Origin: Salinimicrobium catena
GTDB lineage: Bacteria > Bacteroidota > Bacteroidia > Flavobacteriales > Flavobacteriaceae
Assembly (NCBI RefSeq): GCF_900102915.1
Contig: NZ_FNGG01000001.1
Span: 558,001-622,000 of the forward strand
Reading direction: 5' to 3'
DNA: 64,000 nt
Made by a program: the position numbers and the translations under genes. Each line of letters opens with the position of its first letter. The first letter of the stretch is position 1. The notes beneath the pieces were generated by a model. That model was not told the origin of the DNA and ran no database searches. It saw only the letters and a program-made list of their open reading frames with translations. Of this stretch, positions 9,450-18,738 are shown one piece after another.

Positions 9450-10820
9450 TTAATAGTTAAAACCAAGTTTGTCCAGACCTTTCTTGATTTCGGGAGCGTT
9501 CATGAACAGGTCCCAGATCAAACCTGACCTGTAATTTTCGATCATTACTACCATAGGCCCCTGGTCGATCGCAAGATACTGAGGCGCTACCCAATCTTCG
9601 CCTTCAAGACTAAAGGCGTCGTAGAATCCTGCAGGTCCCCATAACAGGTCGTTCAGGTCTGTATAAAAATACCTCATGGCTCTCAGCGATTTTTCGGGGG
9701 TATAAGGAATAGAGCTTATGGCCGCTGTTGGGGAAACCACCCCGCGGTCGTCATCTGGAGAATGTGCCGTATAGCCAATTCCACCATCCTCTTTTCGAGT
9801 GTAGCTTGCAGTTAAACCCCAGGAATTGGGTCCGTAGGTTTCAAAATTCTTCGGATTTTCCTGAGCATACTCGTAATTTATCAGCGTGTGATTTACATTG
9901 AGGTCCCAGTAATTAGCATATCTATCTGAAAGCCCTTTCGGATTAAGTCCGAGGTAAGAATAATGCGCCCAGAACAAAGGTCCGCCTTTGTCTCCCCGGG
10001 TATTGTGCTTTAAGATCAACGGGAGACCGTAAGCCTCAACATCGGTAGTAATGTTACCACTGCGGGCCCAGCCTTTGTGATATGCATCAGCATCTATAGC
10101 ATGTTCCGGGGAAGAGGCTGCCATCACGTAGGTGATAAGGCACTCGTTGTAACCTTCTATCATGAAATCCATTTCCCATTGATAATCGGGCGACCAGTGC
10201 CAGTAGATCCCGTCTTTATTGTTGGTGTACCAGTCCCATTCGATCCCCTTCCAGAGTTCATCGTATTTTTCTGCAACGGCTTGTTCTTCTTCGGAACCGT
10301 TTTTAAGATATTCTCTTACTACAAGGAAGCCCTGGGCTAAAAATGAGGTCTCCACTATGTCACCTCCATTGTCCTTTCTTCCGAAGGCCTGAGTTTCGCC
10401 GGTCTCTCCGTTGATCCAGTGAGGCCATGCGCCGTGAAAGCGGGTGGTGCTATCAAGAAATTCGGCTATCTTATCTAGTCGTGCCACTGCGGAGTCACGA
10501 GGGATGAACCCTCTTTCCATTCCTGCAACTATGGCCATTAGGCCAAACCCGCTACCCCCGGTGGTAACCACGTGGGCATCATTTTTGGGGTAATTGCCGT
10601 CAGGATGAAAACGCTCGCGAGCCATTCCTGAATTGGGTTCGGCGTAATCCCAGAAGTATTTGAGGGTCTGTTTTTGAACGGTGTCCAACAAAGCTTCTTC
10701 AGAAATTTCCTGTTCCTGAACAGGTCGGTCTGTTGCGTTTTCTGCAAGCTTCTTTTCCTGTTTGCAGTTCATGAAAAGAAGCGTTGAAAAGGTAATTATT
10801 AGTATGTAAGGTTTTTTCAT
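9450..10820 (-). CDS. GH144-type endo-beta-1,2-glucanase lipoprotein
   Basis: This 456-residue protein of the glycoamylase/GH144 family (Pfam PF10091-like) has a lipoprotein signal with Cys19 (FMNCKQEKK). The (alpha/alpha)6 barrel starts at QKQTLKYFWDYAEPNSGMAR. The family's acidic centre is NGGDIVETSFLAQG, with Asp154 and Glu157. Further family motifs are GIYWHWSPDY, GYNECLITYVMAASSP, GPLFWAHYSYLGL, GPNSWGLTAS and AIDQGPMVVMIENYRSG. Characterised members (Chitinophaga and Bacteroidota enzymes) cut beta-1,2-glucan internally to sophoro-oligosaccharides. The charged residues after Cys fit surface export. Its neighbour at 10841-12181 is a paralogue. Family assignment is firm; substrate specificity is inferred from the family. 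Confidence 0.87.
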   Translation of the reverse strand: MKKPYILIITFSTLLFMNCKQEKKLAENATDRPVQEQEISEEALLDTVQKQTLKYFWDYAEPNSGMARERFHPDGNYPKNDAHVVTTGGSGFGLMAIVAGMERGFIPRDSAVARLDKIAEFLDSTTRFHGAWPHWINGETGETQAFGRKDNGGDIVETSFLAQGFLVVREYLKNGSEEEQAVAEKYDELWKGIEWDWYTNNKDGIYWHWSPDYQWEMDFMIEGYNECLITYVMAASSPEHAIDADAYHKGWARSGNITTDVEAYGLPLILKHNTRGDKGGPLFWAHYSYLGLNPKGLSDRYANYWDLNVNHTLINYEYAQENPKNFETYGPNSWGLTASYTRKEDGGIGYTAHSPDDDRGVVSPTAAISSIPYTPEKSLRAMRYFYTDLNDLLWGPAGFYDAFSLEGEDWVAPQYLAIDQGPMVVMIENYRSGLIWDLFMNAPEIKKGLDKLGFNY

Positions 10821-10840
10821 TTTAGATCTGTGGTATTTAT

Positions 10841-12181
10841 TTAATAGGTAAAGCCCAGTTTCTGTAGTCCGCTTTGAACAGCTTTAATTGACATGAACAA
10901 ACTCCAGGGTAGACCGGTGCGGTAATTTTCGATCATAGCCACAATGGGCCCCTGGTCAATGGCCAGATAACCATTTGCCACCCAATTGTGTTCTTCTGAA
11001 AAAGCATCATAGAAGCCATAGGGTCCCCACAATTGATCACCCATATCTTCATAAAAATATCTTAGTGCCTGCATCGACTTTTCCGGAGTATAAGGAAAAG
11101 AGGAAAGAGCGGCAGTTGGAGTAATAACTCCCAGATCATTAGTAGGACTATGAGCGGAATAACCCTCATGATTGTCAGATGCCGTTAACCCCCATGAATT
11201 TGGTCCATATCCTTTATAATTTTTGGGATTTTCTACCGCATATTCATAATTGATTAAGGTATGGGCAGTATTCTGCTCCCAGTAATTTGCAAATTGGTCG
11301 TGAAGGTTTCGGGGGTCAAGGCCAATAAACGAATAATGACTGAAGAAAAGAGGTCCACCATAAGCCGGACCTAAAGGCATATTTATGCCGTAATGCATTC
11401 TATTGGTCATCATGCTGCCACCTGATGCCCATCCTTCTATATAGACCTCTTGGGTAATTGGGTGGGTAGGAGAAGAAGCTGCTAAAACATACACGATCAA
11501 AGCTTCATTCCAGCCCCTTATTTCCATGTTCATTTGGAAACCATAATTAGGTGACCAATGCCAGTACAGGGTATTCTGATTTTGAGTGTACCAATCCCAT
11601 TCCACATTTTCCCAAAGCTCGGTTATTCTGGTGTCAATCGATTCATCTTCAAAGTATTCCCGACAAATTAATAACCCTTGTATTAAAAAGGCGGTTTCAA
11701 CCAGATCCCCTCCATTGTCAAACTCGCTGAAAGGCCTGGTTTGCGCCGTATTTCCAAAATACCAGTGAGAAAATGCCCCGTGATAAGTGGGTGCCGTTTC
11801 TAAAAAGGTCAATATTTTATCTAATCGTTGTATTGCCTGGGCATTTGTGATCCAGCCACGTTCAACTGCGGTCGGGAAGGAGGCAAGACCAAATCCTGTT
11901 CCTCCGGTAGTCACAATGTTCAATCCTTCTCCATTGTAAGCATCAGCCTGGGACCGTTCCCTTGCCATCCCACTATTAGGTTCAGCAAAATCCCAGAAGT
12001 ATCTGAAGGTCTGCTTTTGAACAAGTTCCAGAAGTTCTTCATCGCTTAAGCTTTCTTCAGATCCGTTTTCTTCGGAACCAGGAATGTAGGGTTCCTGATA
12101 TCCCGGGCCTGAATCTTTAGAACAGGCCAGAAAAAAGATCATAATAAACGGCACGGAAAAGTATTTAATTAAACTTTTCAT
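10841..12181 (-). CDS. GH144-type endo-beta-1,2-glucanase lipoprotein (second copy)
   Basis: This 446-residue GH144-type protein is a paralogue of the next gene downstream. The lipobox Cys20 (FFLACSKDSG) is followed by an acidic, Ser/Glu-rich linker to about residue 48. The catalytic-core motif is NGGDLVETAFLIQG, with Asp159 and Glu162. TLYWHWSPNYGF, GWNEALIVYVLAASSP, GGPLFFSHYSFIGLD and AIDQGPIVAMIENYRTG follow in family order. It is the first enzyme after the SusC-SusD-LamG set, which suits an outer-surface endo-enzyme that makes the oligosaccharides imported by SusCD. A strong hairpin lies between its start and the upstream LamG gene, so its expression may be set below that of the binding proteins. 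Confidence 0.87.
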   Translation of the reverse strand: MKSLIKYFSVPFIMIFFLACSKDSGPGYQEPYIPGSEENGSEESLSDEELLELVQKQTFRYFWDFAEPNSGMARERSQADAYNGEGLNIVTTGGTGFGLASFPTAVERGWITNAQAIQRLDKILTFLETAPTYHGAFSHWYFGNTAQTRPFSEFDNGGDLVETAFLIQGLLICREYFEDESIDTRITELWENVEWDWYTQNQNTLYWHWSPNYGFQMNMEIRGWNEALIVYVLAASSPTHPITQEVYIEGWASGGSMMTNRMHYGINMPLGPAYGGPLFFSHYSFIGLDPRNLHDQFANYWEQNTAHTLINYEYAVENPKNYKGYGPNSWGLTASDNHEGYSAHSPTNDLGVITPTAALSSFPYTPEKSMQALRYFYEDMGDQLWGPYGFYDAFSEEHNWVANGYLAIDQGPIVAMIENYRTGLPWSLFMSIKAVQSGLQKLGFTY

Positions 12182-12212
12182 GGAGATAAGTGATTGTGGG
12201 TCAAATAAAAAG

Positions 12213-12246
12213 AACAGTCCCCAAAAATGTAGTTTTTGAGGACTGT
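12213..12246 (-). terminator. Intra-operon hairpin (attenuator or processing site)
   Basis: Starting 12 bases after the stop of the LamG gene, the minus-strand transcript reads ACAGTCC and, 20 nt later, GGACTGT. The inner bases TCAAAAA/TTTTTGG extend the stem, and the tail is TTCTTTTTATTT. This has the form of an intrinsic terminator inside the operon, between binding-protein and enzyme genes. Partial read-through is inferred. Confidence 0.6.
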
Positions 12247-12257
12247 ATTCTTAATGA

Positions 12258-13955
12258 TTAGTTGTTCATTTCGTCAACTATTTCCTCTTGAGTTAAAGCG
12301 ATTCGGTAGAAACGCAGTTCGTCAATAAAACTTCTGTCTGAGAGGTGATTCCATGCGGTAAAACGTGGGGCACCGGACATTACAGACACAATATCTGCTC
12401 CCGTCCAGTCTACACCGCCTGAAACAGCAGCTTTATTCACTAGTTCCCCATTTAAATAGATTTTACTTTCGGAACCTGAAATAGTGAAAGCCACGTGTAC
12501 CCACTCTCCGGCAGTTACATCAATTAGGCCTCCGTCATTCCAACTATTAGCGCTTCCGGTACCAACACTTGCTTTAATACGTTGGCTATCGGCAGATCCC
12601 TCTCTAAATAAATGAAAACCATAATTAAGGTTGTTTGCATCAGGATTTTCTTCATTAACAGCACTCACTGTAATGATACCCGCGCGGTCTGGAGTGGAAT
12701 TTACTTTATACCAGAAGGTTGTGCTGAATTCTTCACCCAGTAATCCATCAGAAGGGAAAGTTAAGTAAGCGCCTTCGGCTCCTGCATAAGCATCACTTCC
12801 TGCAACACTTTCACCAGCAAAACCGGGAGAACCAACTACCTCAATATTTCTTCCAGAAACTTGTTCAGTATAATCTCCATCAAATGGAAGATAAAGTGAT
12901 AGATCTTCAGAAGGAGGATTAACCATCATATTGATATCCTCAGCTGTCAGGGCGGCATTAAATATTCTTAGATCATCGATCAAACTTGTATCTGAATTGT
13001 GTCCCCAGCCGCTGAAATTCAATCCTGAACCTATTACTAGTTCTTCCACATTGGTCCAGTCTATTGGTACATTGACCAGATCTGTTTCTCTTACCAGGTT
13101 TCCGTCAAAATATATTGCGGTTCCGGAAGGGGAGACAGTAAAAGTGATATGGGTCCACTCGGCCTCAGTACCAATGTTCCCACCATCATTCCAAACATCG
13201 CTGGCACCTGTGCCTACGTTTAATTTGATAAGGTCAGTTTGTTCTCTGAATAATCGGAAGCCCTGATTTCTGTCATCATCATCTGTTGCAGTAATGATTC
13301 CTGCTCTTTCCTGGTTTGGATCAAGTTTGTACCAAAAAGCAACGGTGAATTCATTTCCGAGGTCTGCCATTGGAATTGTGAGATAGGAATCTGAAGCCCC
13401 CTGGTAGGCACCACTGCCGGCGTAAGCATCATCAGAAAATCCTGGATTTCCTACCTGTGTTGGATTCTGCAGTTCCACGAGCTCCATAAAAGATCCGTCA
13501 AAAGGCATGTAGAAGATCTCATTCGCAAACCTTGGGGAGTATGGAGGTTCCTTGGTGAAGTTCACAGTTTTGGTAGTAACTTTGCCGTCTGTGTCGGTAG
13601 CCGTTACCGTAACCGTATGCTGCCCAAGGGGGAGATCTTCAAAAGTGACTTTTTGTAAAGCGATCCTGTAATCTGGAAATTCAGTGTAGGTTGCAACGTT
13701 CTGTCCATTCACCTGTACCTCGATCTCTTCGATTTCAATATCATCCTCGACTCGAAAATCGATTTCAATATCAGAAAGTTCGGAGGCTTCATTAATCACT
13801 GTACCTTCTCTGGGATAGTTAATGGTAACTTCTGGGGCGCCTTCATCTTGCCCGGGATCAACTGCCGTGATAGGATCTATTCCTTCCCGCTCACATCCTG
13901 CAAGGATAAGTAGGAAGACGAGAAGGCTTAAATATTTTATATTAATTTTTTTCAT
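12258..13955 (-). CDS. Double-LamG surface lipoprotein (SusE/SGBP position)
   Basis: This 565-residue lipoprotein has its lipobox at LILAGC (Cys21), followed by CEREGID, whose acidic residues fit a Bacteroidota surface-export signal. Residues about 45-135 form an Ig-like/cadherin-like domain (PEVTINYPREGTVINE, GQHTVTVTATDTDGKVTT). Two concanavalin-type LamG domains follow (about 145-335 and 350-560), each opening with a YMPFDGSF or YLPFDGDY strand and containing FTVAFWYKLD or FSTTFWYKVN, then DRAGIIT, and ending in a DDLRIFNAALT or DELRFYRIALT strand. It lies directly after susD, where SusE/F-type surface glycan-binding proteins are encoded. Binding rather than catalysis is inferred, because no acidic active-site motif of a GH16 enzyme is visible. 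Confidence 0.8.
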   Translation of the reverse strand: MKKINIKYLSLLVFLLILAGCEREGIDPITAVDPGQDEGAPEVTINYPREGTVINEASELSDIEIDFRVEDDIEIEEIEVQVNGQNVATYTEFPDYRIALQKVTFEDLPLGQHTVTVTATDTDGKVTTKTVNFTKEPPYSPRFANEIFYMPFDGSFMELVELQNPTQVGNPGFSDDAYAGSGAYQGASDSYLTIPMADLGNEFTVAFWYKLDPNQERAGIITATDDDDRNQGFRLFREQTDLIKLNVGTGASDVWNDGGNIGTEAEWTHITFTVSPSGTAIYFDGNLVRETDLVNVPIDWTNVEELVIGSGLNFSGWGHNSDTSLIDDLRIFNAALTAEDINMMVNPPSEDLSLYLPFDGDYTEQVSGRNIEVVGSPGFAGESVAGSDAYAGAEGAYLTFPSDGLLGEEFSTTFWYKVNSTPDRAGIITVSAVNEENPDANNLNYGFHLFREGSADSQRIKASVGTGSANSWNDGGLIDVTAGEWVHVAFTISGSESKIYLNGELVNKAAVSGGVDWTGADIVSVMSGAPRFTAWNHLSDRSFIDELRFYRIALTQEEIVDEMNN

Positions 13956-13974
13956 TTTTTCTGATTTTTAAGAT

Positions 13975-15501
13975 CTAATTTCCTAATGGTAATGCATCTA
14001 CCTGTGCCTGCGGATAAGGCAAATATTCATCGGCAGCAGTGAAAGTTCTGCCGTCATAGCTCAATTCACTGTAGTTATCGACTCGAATCATATCATAAAA
14101 ACGGATACCCCATTCCATGGCCAGTTCGGCAAATTTTTCATCAAGTACATCCTGCGTGGTCACTCCAGATAGCGGAGGCATATTGGCACGCTCCCTTACC
14201 AGGTTGACGGCCTGATCTGCGGTAAGTCCCGTACCACTTGCGCCGTTAGTCAATGCTTCAGCGTACATGAGAAGAATCTCTGCGTATCTTATTACGATGA
14301 AATTTTTTCCCGCACCGTAATTATTTCGGCCATCTGTAAGTTGTATGGATGGCAAGTAGTGCTTTCCACTTGAAAAGAGGGCACGAGGAAAATCCTCGAT
14401 TACATCCCCTGAAGGTGTTTCATTACTAACGAATGCCGGAAGATCTGTATATCCTTCATTTCTCAGCTCCTCAATCCCTCTGTCTGTAAAAAGAACACTG
14501 GTTTGAAGACGTACAGTTTCATCCCTGTCAAGCATAAAACCAATAAATTTCTTGCTGGGTTCGTAAAAACCCCATCCTCCTGATGCATTTGCCCTGGCGG
14601 GAGACCAGTTTTGAGGTCCAAAAGGAGCATAAGTATGATAGAAAGCTTCTCCCGTCTCGGTGCCATAGTCAGAATATTGGATCTCAAACAGGCTTTCATT
14701 ACTTAATTCTCCAGGCTTTTTGAACAACTGGTAAAAATCGGGGTAAAGAGAAAATTTCCCGGAATTGATGATCGCCCCGGCAGCATCTGCAACTCCCTGA
14801 GGTTCCCCAAGTTCCTGGTGTGCGAGAGCTTTTAATGCATATGCAGTATACATGGTTACACCACCTGGTAGATCTGTTCGCTCATTGGGTCTTTGATCTG
14901 GAAGATTTGGGATCGCCTCATTCATTTCTGTGATAATGAACTGCAAGACCTCTTCTTTGGTAGAAACTCCCTGCGCCAGTTCTTCTTCTGGTTGATTGGA
15001 GGTAATGATAAACACATCACTCCAGGTTCTGGCTAAATTGAGATAAAACCATGCACGCAATACTTTTATTTCAGCAATGTACTGTTCTCCACGGGCCAGG
15101 TCGGCTCCAGTGGCGTATTCCATAAAATTTTCGACCTGAAGAATAGCAGTGTTTAAATTAATGATATCATTGTAGTGTACATTCCAGAGAGAGTTATACA
15201 TCCAGTAATCCTTATCATAATTATAACGGTCTGTGTCGGCTAAAGGTTGTTGATCACCAAGACCTCCGGCGTTAACGTCATCTCCACGCACCCCAAGCAA
15301 AATAGGCTCTTCCCATCCTCGGGTTCCTACTTCATAGTAGGCTCCAATTAATGGTTCGATCATTCCTCTTGCATCAGTATAATCAATATCTGCTGTACTT
15401 AGCTGGCCTTCCTGCACATCCAGTTTGTCTGTACATGAACTTATAACCAGCGCAGAGACCAGTAGAGAAAGCCGAATTAATATATTTCTTGAATTTTTCA
15501 T
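13975..15501 (-). CDS. susD: SusD/RagB-family glycan-binding outer-membrane lipoprotein
   Basis: This 508-residue protein has a lipoprotein signal (VISSCTDKLD, Cys23) and the SusD fold. N-terminal TPR-like helices include YWMYNSLWNVHYNDIINLNTA and EIKVLRAWFYLNLAR. The typical ending has YAEILLMYAEALT, VNLVRERANMPPL and an ELAMEWGIRFYDMIRV segment. SusD proteins cap the SusC porin and hand over oligosaccharides. It starts 12 bp downstream of susC, confirming the SusC/D pair. The bound glycan cannot be read from sequence; the neighbouring GH144 genes suggest a beta-glucan. Confidence 0.95.
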   Translation of the reverse strand: MKNSRNILIRLSLLVSALVISSCTDKLDVQEGQLSTADIDYTDARGMIEPLIGAYYEVGTRGWEEPILLGVRGDDVNAGGLGDQQPLADTDRYNYDKDYWMYNSLWNVHYNDIINLNTAILQVENFMEYATGADLARGEQYIAEIKVLRAWFYLNLARTWSDVFIITSNQPEEELAQGVSTKEEVLQFIITEMNEAIPNLPDQRPNERTDLPGGVTMYTAYALKALAHQELGEPQGVADAAGAIINSGKFSLYPDFYQLFKKPGELSNESLFEIQYSDYGTETGEAFYHTYAPFGPQNWSPARANASGGWGFYEPSKKFIGFMLDRDETVRLQTSVLFTDRGIEELRNEGYTDLPAFVSNETPSGDVIEDFPRALFSSGKHYLPSIQLTDGRNNYGAGKNFIVIRYAEILLMYAEALTNGASGTGLTADQAVNLVRERANMPPLSGVTTQDVLDEKFAELAMEWGIRFYDMIRVDNYSELSYDGRTFTAADEYLPYPQAQVDALPLGN

Positions 15502-15513
15502 TGTTTCTGCCTA

Positions 15514-18500
15514 TTAAAATTTAACATTGATTCCTACAGTATAGATAGAAGGTACCGGATAGGTCTGCCGGTCTACACCGTTTTCTACTTCAGGAGTAAA
15601 CCCGTTGTAGTCAAAGAATGAAAATGGTCTTTCTGCCGTAAAGTAAAGTCGTGTTAATGGCAATTCTTCATTTTCTATTGTATATCCAAGCTGGATGTTC
15701 TGGATTCTGAAGAAATCTCCGTCTTCAACCCAGAAGTTGCTCAATCTTTGGTTCCAGGCTTTCCGCATCCCTGCAGAGGAAGGATAAATATTACTTGTTC
15801 CTTCTCCATGCCACCTGTTGATCGCCAAATCTGCATCCATATTAGTGTCCTGCGTGAAAATGATCTCTCCTCTTCTACGGTTTAGGATCTTATTGCCTGC
15901 CTGCCCATAAAAATTCATGGAGAAATCAAAAGCTTTATAATTCATGGAAATGTTTCCTCCGTAGGTTACATCCGGCAGGAATGATCCTAAAACCACCCTA
16001 TCTTCGTCATTGATCACACCGTCGCCATTTTGATCTCTGTAAATTAGATCCCCCGGCACAAGGTTATTTGCTACTGCGACAGGGTCTGCATCGATCTGTG
16101 CCTGATTTTGATACACTCCTACTCTTTCGTAACCGTAAAAGGCGAAAAGTGGTCCACCCTCTATGGTTCTTTGTCTGAATTCTGCTGAACCGGCGTCTAA
16201 ATAACCCCTTTCGTCTTCTATTTCAACTGCTTCATTATCAAGAGTGGTTAGGTTTGCACCAACAGAAAACTGGAAGTCTTCGCCAATATTACCCACATAA
16301 TTAGCACTGAATTCAAAACCCTGGTTTCTAATGACCCCCGAATTACGGTCTATACTGCGGTTCACGATTGGGATGTACACGGGCAGAATAGCGTTCTCTG
16401 TATCTCTGGTGTAATAATCCGCAGTAATATCAAGACGGTTATCGAGGAGTTCGAGATCGATCCCGAAGTTCAATTCTTCAATTACCTCCCATGTGTTATT
16501 GGAGAATACACTGGTAGAAGTTATCCCGGTGTACTGATTTTCTCCAAAAGGCAAGGTAACGACCTCTATTGTATTTGTACCTGCACTGGCAGCTACATTG
16601 TCATTTCCTAGTTTACCCCATGCAGCTCTGAATTTTAAGAAATCGATTACTCCCACATTTTCCATAAATGCTTCCTCTGTAAGTACCCATCCTAATCCTA
16701 CCGATGGGAAATAACCCCATGGATCAAGTGTGAATTTTGAAGAACCATCTGCTCTAAATGTTCCATAGACTAAATAACGATCCAGATAATTATAGGAAAC
16801 TCTTCCGAAATAAGAAATCCCATAGTACCTTCTCCCAATTTCATTGACGTTGTTATTAAAAGATTCCGGATTGGCAAAATTTAAATACCGGCTTGATTCG
16901 AGGCCAATTCCTTTAATGTCTTGTCCGGTAGCCTCAAACTCATTGGTTGCTTCATCTCTGTATGAAGTACCTACCATTGCGGTAAAATTGTGATCACCTA
17001 TTTGATCTTTATAGGTAAGAATATTATCCCAGTATTGATTTGAAAAGGTGTTGTTTTCTCGTCTTATAGAAGAGATTACTTCATAGTTATTTCCCAGGGT
17101 ATAGGGTAGGTTTACGTATCTTTCTTCAAAAGTAATGAGGTTATGGCTATAGGTCGTTTTTAGATCTAACTTATCCTCAATGATTTCGTACTGGAAATCC
17201 ATGGTAGCCAATAATTTTCTTGTCTTGATCCTGTTCTCATTAAATTCCATAAGGGGAAGTGGATTCTGAGTGCTCCTGTAACCAAGAAGCTGTGCGTTTG
17301 CGAACCTTATTGGTGAGGCCTCAGTATTTTGAGGATCCATAGTGGGAAGAATTGGCACAGCGAAGTAAGCATTGAACCAGGCAGCATTTTCAGGTGCATA
17401 CTTGGTAGCATTACTAAACACAAGATTAACCCCGGTCTTGAACCTGTCAGAAATATCCACGTCCATTTTAGATCGAATATTGAAACGCTCGTATTCATTC
17501 TTCATATCCAGGATACCTTCTTGTGAAAAATAGTTCGTTCCCAGGGAATAAGTTACATTATCTCCTCCTCCTGAAACTCCTACACTGTGACTCTGGATTA
17601 TACCATCTCTAAGGATCTCGTCATACCAGTCGGTATTGACATCAGGGATATTCGGATTGATTCGACTACGGCCGAACCTTTGCATGGCATTTAAAACGAA
17701 CTGGGCATCGGCCTCAGATCCAGACTCGAAAGCCATCGTCGTGAATTGTTCGGCATTTGCCATTTTTACGATATCCTGGGCACGTTGAATGCCTGTATAA
17801 CCATCATACTCGAATTGTGGTTTTTGATTAAGGCTTCCCGATTTGGTCTCTATGATTATAACACCATTGGCCGCTCTTACACCGTATATCGCTGCAGAGG
17901 ATGCATCTTTAAGGATGTTGATTGATTTGATGTCTTTTGTACTTAAAAAATCAATGTTATCGTACAGGGCTCCATCTACAACATACAAGACATTAGTACC
18001 ACTTGTGTAGGTTCCAAGTCCCCTAACTCTCACGTTGGGAGAGTCTCCGGGAGAACCAACTGAAGTGATCTGAACCCCGGCAACTTTTCCTTGCAAAGAC
18101 TGCATGACATTGGAGGTAGGGGTTTTCTCTATTTCTTCAGACTGAACAGTAACGATAGAACCTGTAAGGTCAGCCTTTCTTTGGGTTCCATAACCCACCA
18201 CTACCACTTCGTCCAGAGTTGCCGCATCTTCCTGTAAAGTAATTGAGTATTCATTGGCCTCCAGAACAGGTAATTCTTGTGGTTGGAACCCCAGGAAAGT
18301 TATTCTGAAAGTATCGCCTACTTCCACACCTTCAAGAGTGAAATTCCCGTCAAAATCGGTGATGTCAAAAATGTCTTTGTCAATCACCTTTACTTCTGCA
18401 CCAGGCAGAGGCATTCCCTGTGGATCCAGAACCTGTCCCGTGATGGTCTTGTTCACCTGGGCAAGGAGCGGATTTATGATCAGAAATGCGAAAATAAAAA

Positions 18501-18516
18501 GTAAACTATTTTTCAT
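15514..18516 (-). CDS. susC: SusC/RagA-family TonB-dependent oligosaccharide transporter
   Basis: This roughly 1000-residue outer-membrane porin has a signal peptide (MKNSLLFIFAFLIINPLLAQ), a carboxypeptidase-regulatory-like domain (TITGQVLDPQGMPLPGAEV), a plug with DEVVVVGYGTQRK and the SusC-type DIKSINILKDASSAAIYG motif, and a 22-strand barrel ending in the aromatic C-terminus SIYTVGINVKF. The start at 18516 was chosen because it opens a clean signal peptide; an in-frame start 14 codons upstream would put polar residues before it. There is no N-terminal STN domain, so control by an anti-sigma factor is not expected. It heads the PUL operon after a 222-bp regulatory gap. Confidence 0.95.
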   Translation of the reverse strand: MKNSLLFIFAFLIINPLLAQVNKTITGQVLDPQGMPLPGAEVKVIDKDIFDITDFDGNFTLEGVEVGDTFRITFLGFQPQELPVLEANEYSITLQEDAATLDEVVVVGYGTQRKADLTGSIVTVQSEEIEKTPTSNVMQSLQGKVAGVQITSVGSPGDSPNVRVRGLGTYTSGTNVLYVVDGALYDNIDFLSTKDIKSINILKDASSAAIYGVRAANGVIIIETKSGSLNQKPQFEYDGYTGIQRAQDIVKMANAEQFTTMAFESGSEADAQFVLNAMQRFGRSRINPNIPDVNTDWYDEILRDGIIQSHSVGVSGGGDNVTYSLGTNYFSQEGILDMKNEYERFNIRSKMDVDISDRFKTGVNLVFSNATKYAPENAAWFNAYFAVPILPTMDPQNTEASPIRFANAQLLGYRSTQNPLPLMEFNENRIKTRKLLATMDFQYEIIEDKLDLKTTYSHNLITFEERYVNLPYTLGNNYEVISSIRRENNTFSNQYWDNILTYKDQIGDHNFTAMVGTSYRDEATNEFEATGQDIKGIGLESSRYLNFANPESFNNNVNEIGRRYYGISYFGRVSYNYLDRYLVYGTFRADGSSKFTLDPWGYFPSVGLGWVLTEEAFMENVGVIDFLKFRAAWGKLGNDNVAASAGTNTIEVVTLPFGENQYTGITSTSVFSNNTWEVIEELNFGIDLELLDNRLDITADYYTRDTENAILPVYIPIVNRSIDRNSGVIRNQGFEFSANYVGNIGEDFQFSVGANLTTLDNEAVEIEDERGYLDAGSAEFRQRTIEGGPLFAFYGYERVGVYQNQAQIDADPVAVANNLVPGDLIYRDQNGDGVINDEDRVVLGSFLPDVTYGGNISMNYKAFDFSMNFYGQAGNKILNRRRGEIIFTQDTNMDADLAINRWHGEGTSNIYPSSAGMRKAWNQRLSNFWVEDGDFFRIQNIQLGYTIENEELPLTRLYFTAERPFSFFDYNGFTPEVENGVDRQTYPVPSIYTVGINVKF

Positions 18517-18738
18517 GCGATCAGTATTTTTTGAATTGCCTTCCGAAAATACAGCCACAATTAGGTATCCGAAAACGATTTAGTACACAACTACTACTTC
18601 AGAAGACGACTCAGAGTTAAGTGGCTTAAAAATAAGCATTTACGTGTTAAATGATGTAACACAAAATGTTAAACTAAGCCAATGTTGTAGTAATGATGTA
18701 GTCGATTTTCCTAATAAAACACCGGGAAAATTCAGAAA
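18517..18738 (-). promoter_or_regulatory. susC upstream control region with repeated 11-bp box
   Basis: This is a non-coding gap between the regulator gene and susC. On the plus strand, 18681-18702 is a tandem pair of 11-mers, AATGTTGTAGT and AATGATGTAGT. A third related copy, AATGATGTAAC, lies at 18650-18660, 31 bp (about three helical turns) away. An inverse-orientation relative, ACTACTACTTC, is near 18590. No perfect TAnnTTTG box is seen; CTAATTGTG on the minus strand near 18560 is the closest. The box is a candidate operator for the HTH regulator encoded next door. Confidence 0.45.

Noticed and set aside
18517-18558. Longer SusC start 14 codons upstream
   Set aside because: It would place a polar stretch before the signal peptide; the ATG at 18516 opens a standard signal peptide.
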